A stretch of DNA of 64,000 nucleotides, from NCBI RefSeq assembly GCF_003054445.1, contig NC_042510.1:1178001-1242000 (forward strand), read 5' to 3'. The notes below the pieces were generated by a model. It had not been told where the DNA came from and ran no database searches. It worked only from the letters and a program-made list of their open reading frames with translations. The position numbers and the translations under genes are program-made. Below are positions 9,990 through 20,392 of this stretch, in pieces (positions within the stretch are counted from its first letter, which is position 1; every line of letters begins with the position of its first letter). This DNA comes from Pichia kudriavzevii. Its lineage: Eukaryota; Ascomycota; Pichiomycetes; Pichiales; Pichiaceae.

Positions 9990-12900
9990 TTATTTGGAAA
10001 GCTTTTGAGCATACTCTGCTGCCTTAGCCTTGACATAATCCTGTGCCTTCTCATCGTTCTGACTTTCTTCAAAACTTAACCACTTGGCAAAGAAAAACTT
10101 GGCCTGTTTTCTACTCAATTTTCTTTCAACAACTCTTTCAAACAAATCATCAACCTTAGATTTCTCGTTGGCCTTGATTTCCTGATCAATGTAGACATTC
10201 CAAATGTCAATTCTTTTCGGAACATCGGAAAGTAATCCTTCAAACAAAGAACGTCCTTGTTCTGGATCCCCCTTTTGGAATTCAAGTTGTGCAAATTTTC
10301 TGACAACATCGACATGCTCTCTCTTTGGTAGTATTTGTAGAGCCTTTGCTAGAATCTTATGCGCTTCTTCGTTTTGCCTTCTGTCAATCAAAAAGGAGCC
10401 ATACGTAACCCAGGCTGAAGGTTGCTTGGAACCAAACTTCTTGCACAAAACAGCAAGTAGCTCATCTGCCTTACGATATTTCTCAGAAGCAATGTATATA
10501 GTAGCAAGTTTTTGGTGCATAGTAAACGAGTCCATGTATTGACAAGCTCTTTTGAAAACATCTTTCAAAGATTCGTCATCCCCAAAAGAATTTTCCAAAT
10601 TCAATAGTGCAATCCAAATGTTCATTTTTTGCTGCTCTTCTCTGAAGTTGATGGTCTTTAAAGCTCTTTCTGCGATTTCTCTGGCTTTCTCAATCTCACT
10701 CAATTGCAGCTGGAAAGACATATATTGAATCCATAGGATAGAAGAATCTGGATTACCAACTAACAAACGTTCGAAATCAGAAACAGATTGAGGTGCCCTA
10801 GTGTTGAGGTCACCTGTTTTATCTTCAGTTTCTTCGCTCTTTGACTTTTTGGATTGTTTCTTTGCTTTCCTGTTGACTTCGTTATTAAAATCTTCTTCTT
10901 CATCGGATGATTCTTCTTCCTTAGCTTGTTCTAAAATAGAGGCAGTCCAGTCAAAACCAGCGGATAAACCATTAGGTGAATCTTTAGCGACTTCTTCTTT
11001 TTCTTCTTCATCTGATTGCAAATGAGAATCTTCCTCACTATCAGAAGACACACTATCAGCATCAATCATTTCTTCGTCATCTGAGTCTTCGTTATCAGAA
11101 GCTTTCTCCATTATGACATCACCATCTTCGTCGATATCGGAATCTGCATTTTTGAAATACGAAGCCTTCATACCTAAGGATAGTTGTCTTTTGTTTGAAT
11201 TGATATCCAAGATTTTAACTTTGACACGTTCTCCAGCTTTGAAGATCTCCTGTGCATCTTTGATTGGCGAGTCCGTGATTTCAGAACGATGACATAGACC
11301 CGAAATGTTCTCAGTTCCATCTAATTTAACAAAAACACCGTATTCCTCAACCTTCTTGATTGATCCCTCAAATATATCACCAACTTTCAAATCTTTGAAT
11401 GACTTCAAGTTGGAAATTTCGCCATTGACAACGGAATCTTTCAATGTCATTAAAACTCTACCCTCGCTATCCGCTTCAAGTATACGGCCCCTTACAGGTT
11501 GGTTAATATGGAAGTCTTTCTTCCAATCTTTAATGAAGGAGTCAGAAATATCTGACACCTTAACCAAAGCATAAACGGATCTACCCAAGTCAACAAATAA
11601 ACCAGTGTTGTTAATTTTGTTGATGTAACCCCTGACGACATCACCACGCTTAATATCAGCAATAGAATTAATCAATTTGTCCTTTGGATTCTTTCCCCTT
11701 AGAGAAACATAGATTTTGCCTTCAGTAGAAACAACAGTGGCAACAGGTAAATCACCAATATGGTACACATCTTCTAGGTGCAAAGTATAGTCGTCTAGTG
11801 CATCGGTGGCCATAGAAACAGCAGTGACGTTATTACCCAAAGAAACCAAAACAGAATTTCCCCTGACATTTAACACAAGAGATGGCAAAACATCACCAAC
11901 TTTGATATCCTTGCCAGATACAACGTTATTAAAGCGACCAGAAACGGTAATAGCGTAATGCTCTGTATTGATATTAGTCACCTTCGCAGGAACAACAGCA
12001 CCGACTTTATAATTCTCTTTGAAATTTTCGAACTTAGAAACATCGTCAGTTACGTCAATGAATGACAATTTTGCTTTTTGAGAAGCTGATATGTGGTACC
12101 AGAAATATCCATTGTTTATACTGGATATATATCCAGTAACAGACTGGCCCTCCTTAATATCATGAAATGATAATGGATAAACAACTTCCTTTGATTTAAG
12201 TACGCTTGGTCTAATAGATAGCTCGATTAAGTTACTTTTATCTTTTTTGGAATGAAGGAACTTTTGCTTTTCAACGTCAAAATAACCAATAACTCTGGCT
12301 TCTAACTTTTTGCCAACCGTGAATGAAGAGAGAGGTTCTGCTAAGTTTTCTACTCTCTTGATGTCATCAAAAGTTTGGGTGATATCAACGATACCTTCCT
12401 GGTTGTCAGCCAGCTTCACTAGCAAGTGTGTGTTTTCAATAGACTTGATGATGCATTTAGTGACTTTTCCAACTGAATAATCGCCCAATTTCTTGACTGA
12501 TTTGTCAACTGGATTAATGATATTCTCCTTTGAATCATTACTTCCAACAAGCAAGGAAAGTAAGAATCTTTGGCTATTTTGGTCAACGTTAACAACTGAG
12601 CAGTTTACCGATTGGTCTGGAGTAAAAGCTGCAGTCAAATCATTGATTTTTTTTCCGGAAGCAAATCTTGGAATTACCAAACCAGTTAAGTTGTTACCAA
12701 ATGAAACAAAAACACCTGTAGGAATAACAGTCTTGACATAACCGTGTAATACTTTATCACTTATTGAAATATCAGTGAACTCGGTTGGTAGCGAGCCTGC
12801 CTTGGCGTCTGACAGTAAAGAAGGCTTGCATGATAAGGTGACTGCTCTATGCCTCTTATCTAACACTAACACAAGTGCTTCGATCTTTTCACCAATTTTT

Positions 12901-15053
12901 AGTTTCTTTAATTGGCTTCTAGCAACATCGGGTAGCCCGTCCGCTAAATGCCCAACGTGTACAATACCACGAACCTCACAGTCATCCAACTTGACAATAA
13001 CAGAATCTCTTTCTTTCTCAAGAACTTCTGCATTCACAATAGACTTACCAGGAACAAGCTTTGATAAAGCATTTACCTGTTCATCTGTCATATCACTAGA
13101 AACTCTTAAACTAACCATGCATTTACTCAGAGCTTTATCAACAGAAATAACTCTGACTTTCACTGTTTGTCCAACCTTGACGAAATCATTGGCGTTTCTG
13201 ACATACGTTTCACTAATTTCAGCGTTCGGCAAGAATGCTGAAACATTACCAAAGAAAGAAACAACACAACCACTTGGCAAGATTTTTTGAACTGTGGCAG
13301 GTACCTTCTTACCTATATCTAACATATCATAAGATGTCACAATTTCTTCATCGTCTGCATTTACTAATGACCTCTTCAAAGTAACAGTAATAAAAGATTT
13401 CGAGCCATATGCTCTAACATTCAATACTCTACCTTTAACAGAGGCTCCAATCTTGAACTTTCTTTCAGGGTAAACTAATTTGATATCACTGATATGGATA
13501 TCTGGAACAGTAGCCTGGAAGTTGTTTTCAAGGTTAACAATAATGCCTTCTGGGGAAACCTTTTCAACCTTGCAAGTGACTTTTTGACCCACTGGAATTT
13601 CAGTTGCTTTAAGGAAGGAAGCGTCAATTTGCTCTTTATCCATGGTTAAGATATAGTAATTGTCAAACATGGAGTAATCTAAAACCCTGGCCTGATGTGT
13701 AGAGCCAATTTTGTAGTTTAGATCCAAGTCTTTACCCTTTGTTACCCTTGAATTATGGACCTGAGCTGGAATTTCACCAGACATCACGTCAACAAACAAA
13801 AAGTTAGGGCTCTTCCCCCTGATTGTAACGGTATCAAAGATATGCCCAATCGGGAATGCTTCTAAAGCGTCCTTTCCTGTATATGTTAAGGTTTGATGAT
13901 TAGGCAAGATAGAAATTGCAAGTTTAGTAGTACCATTCTTAGTATATGTTGCAATGATTCTAGCCTTTAGGACGGATCCGACAGAGTAATTGTGCTTTAT
14001 TTCATCAGGGCTAAGCAAAGAGTTCATATGTTGTAAAGTTATAGTGGCATCACAAAGAGAGTGCACTTTACATGTTAATCCCTGAGGCAAGACTCCTTCA
14101 ATGATAGCATCAACAAGCATACCAGGCAAAAGTGCATCAATCGAAGAAACTGCCGCAACAATTGGCTGCTTCTTGACCACTGCAACCGGAAACTTACAAG
14201 TAGCAGTTCTGGAATTTATTTTTGAAATGGAAACAAGAAGAACCGAACCAGCTTGAACAACGGAAGCAGTTGAGTCCAATTCCTTCTTAGATATAAAACC
14301 TGATAGGTGGGTATTCTTTCCAAAGTTGAGAATGGCACCGTGATCTTCTATCGACGTCACAGAAGCTTGAACTATGGCATTTTCAACCAAATCTTCCTTT
14401 TCCTCCATTGGTGAGTTAACTTTTTCAGGTTCAATTGAGAGCTCAATTCTCTTTTTCCCTTTGTCATTGATATTGGAGACCACTTTTGCTCTTAGGTACT
14501 GACCAACCTTGAACCTGTTGGACAAGCTAGGAAATTGTCTCTCAGTTTCCCTAGAAGATGACTCTTCATTGTCGCTATCGCTGTCGGATTCTTCTTGATC
14601 GTCATATTCATGCAAAAGTTTGACTAATTCAGAAGAAATATTAGTGATTGGAACAAAACCAACTAGGTTATCAGCCAAGGCCATGATTATCTCCATTTTA
14701 TTAATCTGCTTGATCATACCTAAGACGTAAGATCCAGGATTTAGTATATTATACGATAACGTATCAATTGTGATCTTTTTCGCTTTTTCTTCCTCGTTCT
14801 CTTCGTCCTTGTTTAAAAGGCTGACCTTGGACTTCTTAGATTTTTTGGCCTTCTTTTTGGAAGGCTCAGATAAATCACTCTTGGCCTGACTTTCAAAAAG
14901 CACATCACTCTTTGCTTGGTTGGCAACTTCCTTCATTTCAATAGGAGTCAATACTGAAGCACCTCCTCTAGGAAATGAAATCTCCGCTGCCGAAGACAGC
15001 AACGATTTTTGCTCCTTGGCATCAGGGTCCTCTCTAGTCCTCTTGGGTGCCAT
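9990..15053 (-). CDS. RRP5: rRNA biogenesis protein Rrp5 (tandem S1 domains plus TPR/HAT repeats)
   Basis: A 1,687-residue protein of the U3/SSU processome and pre-60S particles, required for cleavages that yield both 18S and 5.8S rRNA. The N-terminus is basic with lysine-rich nuclear signals (SKKKAKKSKKSK, about residue 65). About a dozen S1 RNA-binding domains follow, for example IKRGDVVRGYINKINNTGLFVDLG and VGDIFEGSIKKVEEYGVFVKL. An acidic linker near residues 1280-1400 is followed by a C-terminal TPR/HAT region starting SDFERLLVGNPDSSILWIQY, the canonical Rrp5 boundary. Length agrees with S. cerevisiae (1,729). It is transcribed divergently from TRZ1. The start is an ATG and no intron is needed. 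Confidence 0.97.
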   Translation of the reverse strand: MAPKRTREDPDAKEQKSLLSSAAEISFPRGGASVLTPIEMKEVANQAKSDVLFESQAKSDLSEPSKKKAKKSKKSKVSLLNKDEENEEEKAKKITIDTLSYNILNPGSYVLGMIKQINKMEIIMALADNLVGFVPITNISSELVKLLHEYDDQEESDSDSDNEESSSRETERQFPSLSNRFKVGQYLRAKVVSNINDKGKKRIELSIEPEKVNSPMEEKEDLVENAIVQASVTSIEDHGAILNFGKNTHLSGFISKKELDSTASVVQAGSVLLVSISKINSRTATCKFPVAVVKKQPIVAAVSSIDALLPGMLVDAIIEGVLPQGLTCKVHSLCDATITLQHMNSLLSPDEIKHNYSVGSVLKARIIATYTKNGTTKLAISILPNHQTLTYTGKDALEAFPIGHIFDTVTIRGKSPNFLFVDVMSGEIPAQVHNSRVTKGKDLDLNYKIGSTHQARVLDYSMFDNYYILTMDKEQIDASFLKATEIPVGQKVTCKVEKVSPEGIIVNLENNFQATVPDIHISDIKLVYPERKFKIGASVKGRVLNVRAYGSKSFITVTLKRSLVNADDEEIVTSYDMLDIGKKVPATVQKILPSGCVVSFFGNVSAFLPNAEISETYVRNANDFVKVGQTVKVRVISVDKALSKCMVSLRVSSDMTDEQVNALSKLVPGKSIVNAEVLEKERDSVIVKLDDCEVRGIVHVGHLADGLPDVARSQLKKLKIGEKIEALVLVLDKRHRAVTLSCKPSLLSDAKAGSLPTEFTDISISDKVLHGYVKTVIPTGVFVSFGNNLTGLVIPRFASGKKINDLTAAFTPDQSVNCSVVNVDQNSQRFLLSLLVGSNDSKENIINPVDKSVKKLGDYSVGKVTKCIIKSIENTHLLVKLADNQEGIVDITQTFDDIKRVENLAEPLSSFTVGKKLEARVIGYFDVEKQKFLHSKKDKSNLIELSIRPSVLKSKEVVYPLSFHDIKEGQSVTGYISSINNGYFWYHISASQKAKLSFIDVTDDVSKFENFKENYKVGAVVPAKVTNINTEHYAITVSGRFNNVVSGKDIKVGDVLPSLVLNVRGNSVLVSLGNNVTAVSMATDALDDYTLHLEDVYHIGDLPVATVVSTEGKIYVSLRGKNPKDKLINSIADIKRGDVVRGYINKINNTGLFVDLGRSVYALVKVSDISDSFIKDWKKDFHINQPVRGRILEADSEGRVLMTLKDSVVNGEISNLKSFKDLKVGDIFEGSIKKVEEYGVFVKLDGTENISGLCHRSEITDSPIKDAQEIFKAGERVKVKILDINSNKRQLSLGMKASYFKNADSDIDEDGDVIMEKASDNEDSDDEEMIDADSVSSDSEEDSHLQSDEEEKEEVAKDSPNGLSAGFDWTASILEQAKEEESSDEEEDFNNEVNRKAKKQSKKSKSEETEDKTGDLNTRAPQSVSDFERLLVGNPDSSILWIQYMSFQLQLSEIEKAREIAERALKTINFREEQQKMNIWIALLNLENSFGDDESLKDVFKRACQYMDSFTMHQKLATIYIASEKYRKADELLAVLCKKFGSKQPSAWVTYGSFLIDRRQNEEAHKILAKALQILPKREHVDVVRKFAQLEFQKGDPEQGRSLFEGLLSDVPKRIDIWNVYIDQEIKANEKSKVDDLFERVVERKLSRKQAKFFFAKWLSFEESQNDEKAQDYVKAKAAEYAQKLSK

Positions 15054-15763
15054 AGTTGCCTTTCTTTTAGGTTAAATCCTTGTCACGTCAACGAGGTAGA
15101 GGAACTATACAAGAAATGTCTTTCATGGAAGAGAAAAAAAAAAGACAGGTTCACTGAAAAAAAAAAAAAAAAAACTGAAATATCTCTCTTTTTTTTTGTT
15201 CAAAATTTTTTTTACCTTCACGACTTCCCAATTGGGTGCTCTTGCATTCCCTGTTAAGTTTTCTACTTTAAGTTACGGCCATCTATATGCATATACAATA
15301 GACTACATGCCTAACGATTTGCAAAGTCTCTTTAAGTCACACACTGTATATACTCTGATAAAGGGTGTCTGTTTGCTAATTTAGGGGGCGGGGGTTCAAA
15401 TCGTTTTCTGTAGCCTATATGCCATTGACAATCTAATTTTTCGGTCTCACTGTATATTTGGCAGACATGAGAAAATTAGTAGACCAACTTGGGTTTTTCG
15501 TTGTATAGAAACGTATTTTCTTTTTCTCCTAAGCAGGCATACATTCACGTTCACGTTAGGGCCTGGTGTAATAATCTGTTTTGTTGTCGTCATATCCGTT
15601 ACAAGCAAGTATCAGAGTATTGGCAGATTACAAGATCACAAGCCATATTCCTTCTCAACTAACCTATCGGTGCTACAAATACAATCGAAGAATAGAGTGG
15701 CAGAGAAGCTTGAATTTTAGTACGTCAATCACGAAACAAGCCAAAGCTTTGAGAAATCAAGGA
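15054..15763. promoter_or_regulatory. RRP5/TRZ1 divergent promoter region
   Basis: This shared upstream region contains long poly(dA) and poly(dT) tracts (about 15130-15215), including AAAATTTT-type sequence at about 15203-15212 that resembles the rRNA-processing element of ribosome-biogenesis genes; that reading is inferred. The right part (15575-15763) is open in frame with TRZ1 and is treated as a separate finding. Confidence 0.4.
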
Positions 15764-18472
15764 ATGTCTTTTAATCTCACTGTTGTGTCCCATCCGACTG
15801 TGGATGTTGTCAAACCTTCGTTGATGCTGGAGGACCGTTCAACAGGAGAAAGATCGATGATCGGTAACGTTCCTTCAGGTTTACAGAGAAAGTGCAACGA
15901 AATGCGTTTACGAACGAGCCGGCTGTCAAACATTTTTCTTTCGGGCATTCTAGACTGGAACTCTTTATCTGGGTTACCTGGCTTGATATTGACTGTCAGT
16001 GATCAAGGTGTTAAATCACTTAGTCTTCATCATAGTGGCAATAAGTTTCTACACTATATGATGTCCTGTTGGAGATACTTCATCTTTCGATTTGGTTTGG
16101 ACTTGAAAGCAGAAGATAATTCCGAGACTGTCAAAAACGGCAGTGTTGACTATACACCTGTAAATATTGCATCATCGGTGGATTATGGAAATAATGAAAA
16201 TAAAGATGCTGATCATGCTAAATTGAGAGAAATTATAAACGGTATTTTCCCTTTTCAAAAAGATCCATCTAAGCCGGTTTATAACAAAACAGCCACAAAT
16301 TTCACACTTCCAAAATCAATTATAAATCCCAGAGTTTCAACCAACTGGATCATCACCCCAGTATCCATTAGAGGAAAGTTTATGGTCAATGCTGCAAAAG
16401 AACTCGGTTGTGAAGTTTCACACTTCAAACCATTGTGTAATTTCGAATCAGTAACGTTGAAAGACGGCACAGTTGTTAAACCCCAACAAGTTTTAGAGCC
16501 AACCAGGCATTTCAATCCTGTTTTGATATTGGACATTCCATCTGCAGAATACATCACAAATACAATTTCTCATAACTGGTCTGAAAGCTCACCGAACAAT
16601 TTACCATATTCTGCCGTGTATCATTTTCTTGATGATTCTATTGAAAATCCTCTTGGGATACCAGAGTATGTAGAGTTTATCAAGTCGTTTGGGCCTACTA
16701 CTATCCATTTTATTAGCCATAGATCATACTGTCCGAACACTTTGAATTACCACAAGACTTTGAAGGTTTCGCTTAAATGGAAGACCCTTTTAAAAGACTT
16801 CTTTCCTTTACCGAAGTGGGTAAATCATTCAGATTTGAAACTCAATGGTGAGTTACCAAATGTTCTTCCGTTAATCTCCGGACAGAATTTAATTATAAAA
16901 AGCGTTAACGGCACTGAACTTGAGGAATCCACAAAGTTAGGATCTGAAATATCAAAACACAGTGCAGAAGATAGTAAAAGGTTATACAACGAGGAAATTA
17001 GAGACTCAGATATCAGGGGACTAATTTCCCAAGAAGACTTCAATACAATGATTGATGATAGAAATAGTGCTCAATCTTTGCGTAGACAGGTTGATTTATC
17101 GAAAAGCCTCAAAGAGCAAGTGGAGACGCTTATTTTGGGGACCGGCTCGGCGATTCCTGCTCAAGTCAGAAATGTCATATCAAACTTGATTCGTATTCCT
17201 TACAAAACTGGAGAGGAGGTTGGTTTTCGTACTATTGTGCTGGATGCAGGTGAAAACTCGTTTGGCACTTTACGAAGAATATACCTCCCACAAGAGGTTG
17301 ATATGCTACTTGACGAATTGTGCATGGTTTACCTTTCTCATCTCCATGCTGACCATCATTTAGGTATTGTTGATTTTATCAGAGAATGGAATAAAAGGCA
17401 GGATCAAATCTATGGCGCCAAAAGACATAAAACATTGGTTGTTATTACCCCGTGGCAATATGACTTCTTCATTGATGAACTCAACAGGGTTGATCCTTTT
17501 ATTAATAAGGAATTTTTATTCCATGTCTCTTGTGATGAATTCATGCTAGGCTTTACTCCGCCATCATTAGAGCAGCTACAAATTGAGGATATCACTGTTG
17601 AAGAAATGAAGAACTGTAAGCCTAAAGAAATGAAGTATTTGAAAGATTCTTCCAAATCCGAGTACGTGTACCAAGTTTTGGGGATGAGTGAGATTCTTGC
17701 GTGTTCTGCATACCACTGTGAGTACTCCTACTCCACCAGTTTTTCATTCAGGTTGGACCTTTCCGAAAAAGACAATTCTGAAGCAAACATTTTCAAGGTA
17801 TCCTATTCTGGAGATACACGTCCAAAGTCTGCCTTTTCATACATCGGTAAAAATTCTGATCTTTTGATACATGAGTCTACTCTTGAAGATGAAAAGCTTG
17901 CCGATGCGGTTGATAAAAGGCATTCAACAACATCAGAAGCGTTACAAGTTGGAATTTTGATGAAGGCCAAAAAGATCATACTAACTCACTTTTCACAAAG
18001 ATATAAATCATTCACGTGCTCTGAAACCGTTTATAAACGACTCAGAAATCCGGTCAGTAAGATTGATCTTATAGAAAATGGGAAGTTTGTTCCACCAGAA
18101 TCAGAAGCTGTTACCCCAAAATCGGCCAAATCGTATCAATCTTCTTTACAGAATGATCCCGATATACCTCTAGAGGCCAAGTCAGTTATTTTTGCTGATG
18201 ATCTCAATGAGGATATCAAGGACAATGCAGCTAAGATTGAAGTGCTTTTTGCTTTTGATAATATGAAAGTACAATATGACCAAATTTACATGCAGAGAGA
18301 AGTCTTTGAGAAACAAAGAAAACAACTTGAAAAACTGTTCCCTATGGACGATGAAGAGTTCGTAGATGATCAGCCTGAGCAGCCAACGGAAAAGACAAAG
18401 TCTAAGAAAGTTAAGAAGCAGAAGGAAATTAAAAATCCTAAAAAACGCAAATTAACTCCTCCCGGTGCTTAG
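15764..18472 (+). CDS. TRZ1: Long-form tRNase Z (3' tRNA-processing endonuclease)
   Basis: Removes 3' trailers from precursor tRNAs. The ATG at 15764 opens MSFNLTVVSHPT, which matches the family N-terminus and gives 902 residues (838 in S. cerevisiae). The N-terminal half is the degenerate metallo-beta-lactamase-like half with the exosite region (LSGILDWNSLSGLPG). The C-terminal half carries the catalytic centre: GTGSAIPAQVRN near residue 455, the zinc motif SHLHADHHLG near residue 525, SGDTRPK, and the final metal histidine in ILTHFSQRY. A lysine-rich tail (KSKKVKKQKEIKNPKKRK) is a likely nuclear signal. Yeast Trz1 acts in the nucleus and mitochondria. The frame stays open upstream without an ATG back to a stop at 15572-15574. 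Confidence 0.95.
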   Translation: MSFNLTVVSHPTVDVVKPSLMLEDRSTGERSMIGNVPSGLQRKCNEMRLRTSRLSNIFLSGILDWNSLSGLPGLILTVSDQGVKSLSLHHSGNKFLHYMMSCWRYFIFRFGLDLKAEDNSETVKNGSVDYTPVNIASSVDYGNNENKDADHAKLREIINGIFPFQKDPSKPVYNKTATNFTLPKSIINPRVSTNWIITPVSIRGKFMVNAAKELGCEVSHFKPLCNFESVTLKDGTVVKPQQVLEPTRHFNPVLILDIPSAEYITNTISHNWSESSPNNLPYSAVYHFLDDSIENPLGIPEYVEFIKSFGPTTIHFISHRSYCPNTLNYHKTLKVSLKWKTLLKDFFPLPKWVNHSDLKLNGELPNVLPLISGQNLIIKSVNGTELEESTKLGSEISKHSAEDSKRLYNEEIRDSDIRGLISQEDFNTMIDDRNSAQSLRRQVDLSKSLKEQVETLILGTGSAIPAQVRNVISNLIRIPYKTGEEVGFRTIVLDAGENSFGTLRRIYLPQEVDMLLDELCMVYLSHLHADHHLGIVDFIREWNKRQDQIYGAKRHKTLVVITPWQYDFFIDELNRVDPFINKEFLFHVSCDEFMLGFTPPSLEQLQIEDITVEEMKNCKPKEMKYLKDSSKSEYVYQVLGMSEILACSAYHCEYSYSTSFSFRLDLSEKDNSEANIFKVSYSGDTRPKSAFSYIGKNSDLLIHESTLEDEKLADAVDKRHSTTSEALQVGILMKAKKIILTHFSQRYKSFTCSETVYKRLRNPVSKIDLIENGKFVPPESEAVTPKSAKSYQSSLQNDPDIPLEAKSVIFADDLNEDIKDNAAKIEVLFAFDNMKVQYDQIYMQREVFEKQRKQLEKLFPMDDEEFVDDQPEQPTEKTKSKKVKKQKEIKNPKKRKLTPPGA

Positions 18473-18538
18473 AACGGTTTCTGTATATATTTTCATGTAG
18501 AACTCTTATAAACTGGTAAAAGGACGAAAAAAACGTGG

Positions 18539-19240
18539 TCAATCCATACGTGGTGCCAACCCCATCAATGCAAACTGGAGCGAATTGTCCCCTTCAACCA
18601 AAGACATGTATTTCTTCACCCTTTCACTGACAACGGAATCACTCAAAAGATCAGAACCTGCTTCGTTTGTGCTCTTTAATAACAAGGGGCCCTCCCGTCT
18701 GCCATCAAGTTCGTAAATGGCGCCGTTTTTTTTAACAAAGCAAACAAAATGCAAATCCACATTGTCCTCTGCAGGTGGTGCCTCTGTTTGTCCCTGTGTA
18801 CTATACGTCGAATACATGGTTTGTGCAATACTTTGAACAAGTTCTGCTGGGTCCTTTGTGTGTTCCAACAAGTTCAACCGCAATTTAGAGAGTTCAGAAT
18901 TCTGCACCATGAATCCTTTTGGGATATTCAACAATGCATGCAACAAGGCATATAACCCACAGGCATTTTTAACCACTTGCTTCATCCAAATCACCTTGGA
19001 ATAGTCCACCGGTTCCACCTGTTCCTTATTTTTGAACTCCTCGTATTTTTGTGTGACTGGAAACAAAAGAATAACTGCCTGCATTGGTCTTGGTAAGAAA
19101 CAGAGCAGATCTGGATCATCCAACGAATAAATATCGCAAAATGCCAGAAGTGGCGATAATCCCAAATCACTAGCAAACTTGGTGAATATTTCTGGGTTGG
19201 ACTCCAGAGGCACCACCGCATTAACTGTAGCTGACTCCAT
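18539..19240 (-). CDS. YUH1: Ubiquitin C-terminal hydrolase (peptidase C12)
   Basis: A 233-residue cysteine protease that releases small adducts and processes ubiquitin or Rub1 precursors. The UCH catalytic set is present: Gln88 (oxyanion hole), Cys94 in KNACGLYALLHALLN, His164 in DLHFVCFV and Asp179 in YELDGRREG. Length is almost identical to yeast Yuh1 (236). The gene converges on TRZ1, whose stop lies 66 bp away, and diverges from the DDP1-type gene across a 540-bp spacer. The start is an ATG and no intron is needed. Confidence 0.94.
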   Translation of the reverse strand: MESATVNAVVPLESNPEIFTKFASDLGLSPLLAFCDIYSLDDPDLLCFLPRPMQAVILLFPVTQKYEEFKNKEQVEPVDYSKVIWMKQVVKNACGLYALLHALLNIPKGFMVQNSELSKLRLNLLEHTKDPAELVQSIAQTMYSTYSTQGQTEAPPAEDNVDLHFVCFVKKNGAIYELDGRREGPLLLKSTNEAGSDLLSDSVVSERVKKYMSLVEGDNSLQFALMGLAPRMD

Positions 19241-19780
19241 CGTGTATCGTTTTCTAATTTTGGGTTCTATTGGAATCGATATACTATGAGGCCTGTCTAG
19301 AGAAAAATAAATGCTGTTTCAAAGAACAAGAAAATAGTCAGAAAATAAATATGCACATTGACTGATCTTGACTTTATGTCGTTAATATATTTTCAGCGAG
19401 TTGTTGGATCATAAACATACCAGAAATCATTCCCCCCTACCTCCTTATATAAACACAAAAGGCTAGAGAACATTGGTTGTTTTCTCCATACATTTATATT
19501 ATTAATACAAAGTTGCTTCACCACCATCATGAATTAAAGTCATATTCTGTAATCTGTATATCATTTACACAATGAAATAGTTGGACAGCATTGACTATTT
19601 ATGTTCCCAAATGCTATTTGTAGTACCACTTTTCTCCAGGTAGTGTGCGAACAAATTGGCAGATAGCGCAACTGATGATAATTCTCATAATTTACTTATG
19701 TAGATCATCATTGGGTAATTTACAAGGTCAAATGGAGGTCAGCATAACTACTATTTGTTTGATTCTCCATCAACAGAAAT
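19241..19780. promoter_or_regulatory. Divergent spacer between YUH1 and the DDP1-type gene
   Basis: This 540-bp AT-rich spacer must hold promoters for both flanking genes. I recognise no specific transcription-factor site or RNA gene in it. Confidence 0.3.
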
Positions 19781-20353
19781 ATGAGTTACACCAAGAAGGA
19801 GACTGCTCGGGTAGGTAGGGAGCACCAACTGTACACCAAGGATAATCTGAGACTTGTTGCAGGAGGCATTGTCCTCGATGGAACACATGAGAAAGTGCTG
19901 ATGATTTCTTCTGCAAAACACCCGGATAAATGGATAATTCCAAAAGGTGGCATTGAGGATGATGAAGTTGAAGATTATGGCACTGCTGCGTTGAGAGAGG
20001 TTTGGGAGGAAGCAGGTGCTGATTGCGAGATAGTCAAAAAAATAGGACAGTACAAAGACCACCGGTTAGAGAAGAATAGTACCGATATCGGTGAGTGGGC
20101 ACTCTGCGAGTTTCACTTTTACCAAATGAAATTAAAACAACTTGCAATAGAGTGGCCCGAGTCTAGCACAAGACTGCGGAGGTGGTGTGACTATTCCGAA
20201 GCAAAACATGAGTTGCTCAAGTCAAAAAGACCGGAGTTGTTGTTAGCTTTGAATGATTCGGACATTGTCAAAAATGTTGACCTGTTGGAATACGAACACT
20301 CTAATTTGAAGGATACACAATTAGACAATGACGATCAGTATGAGAACATATGA
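19781..20353 (+). CDS. DDP1: Nudix hydrolase, diphosphoinositol-polyphosphate phosphohydrolase type
   Basis: A 190-residue protein of the Ddp1/Aps1 family, which hydrolyses diphosphoinositol polyphosphates, diadenosine polyphosphates and polyphosphate. The Nudix box ends in the canonical REVWEEAGA (about residues 78-86) and begins KWIIPKGGIEDDE. The spacing between GG and RE is one residue longer than the G-X5-E-X7-RE consensus. The C-terminal part with RRWCDYSEAK is typical of fungal Ddp1. The stop lies inside a 10-bp tandem duplication (20341-20360). The symbol is by family similarity only. Confidence 0.88.
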   Translation: MSYTKKETARVGREHQLYTKDNLRLVAGGIVLDGTHEKVLMISSAKHPDKWIIPKGGIEDDEVEDYGTAALREVWEEAGADCEIVKKIGQYKDHRLEKNSTDIGEWALCEFHFYQMKLKQLAIEWPESSTRLRRWCDYSEAKHELLKSKRPELLLALNDSDIVKNVDLLEYEHSNLKDTQLDNDDQYENI

Positions 20354-20392
20354 GAACATATGATAAGCTCCTTTCAGAGACACAAAACTTTA

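Noticed and set aside
15385-15420. GGGTTCAAATC, resembling a tRNA B box
   Set aside because: The flanking bases do not form a T stem and there is no A box at a suitable distance.
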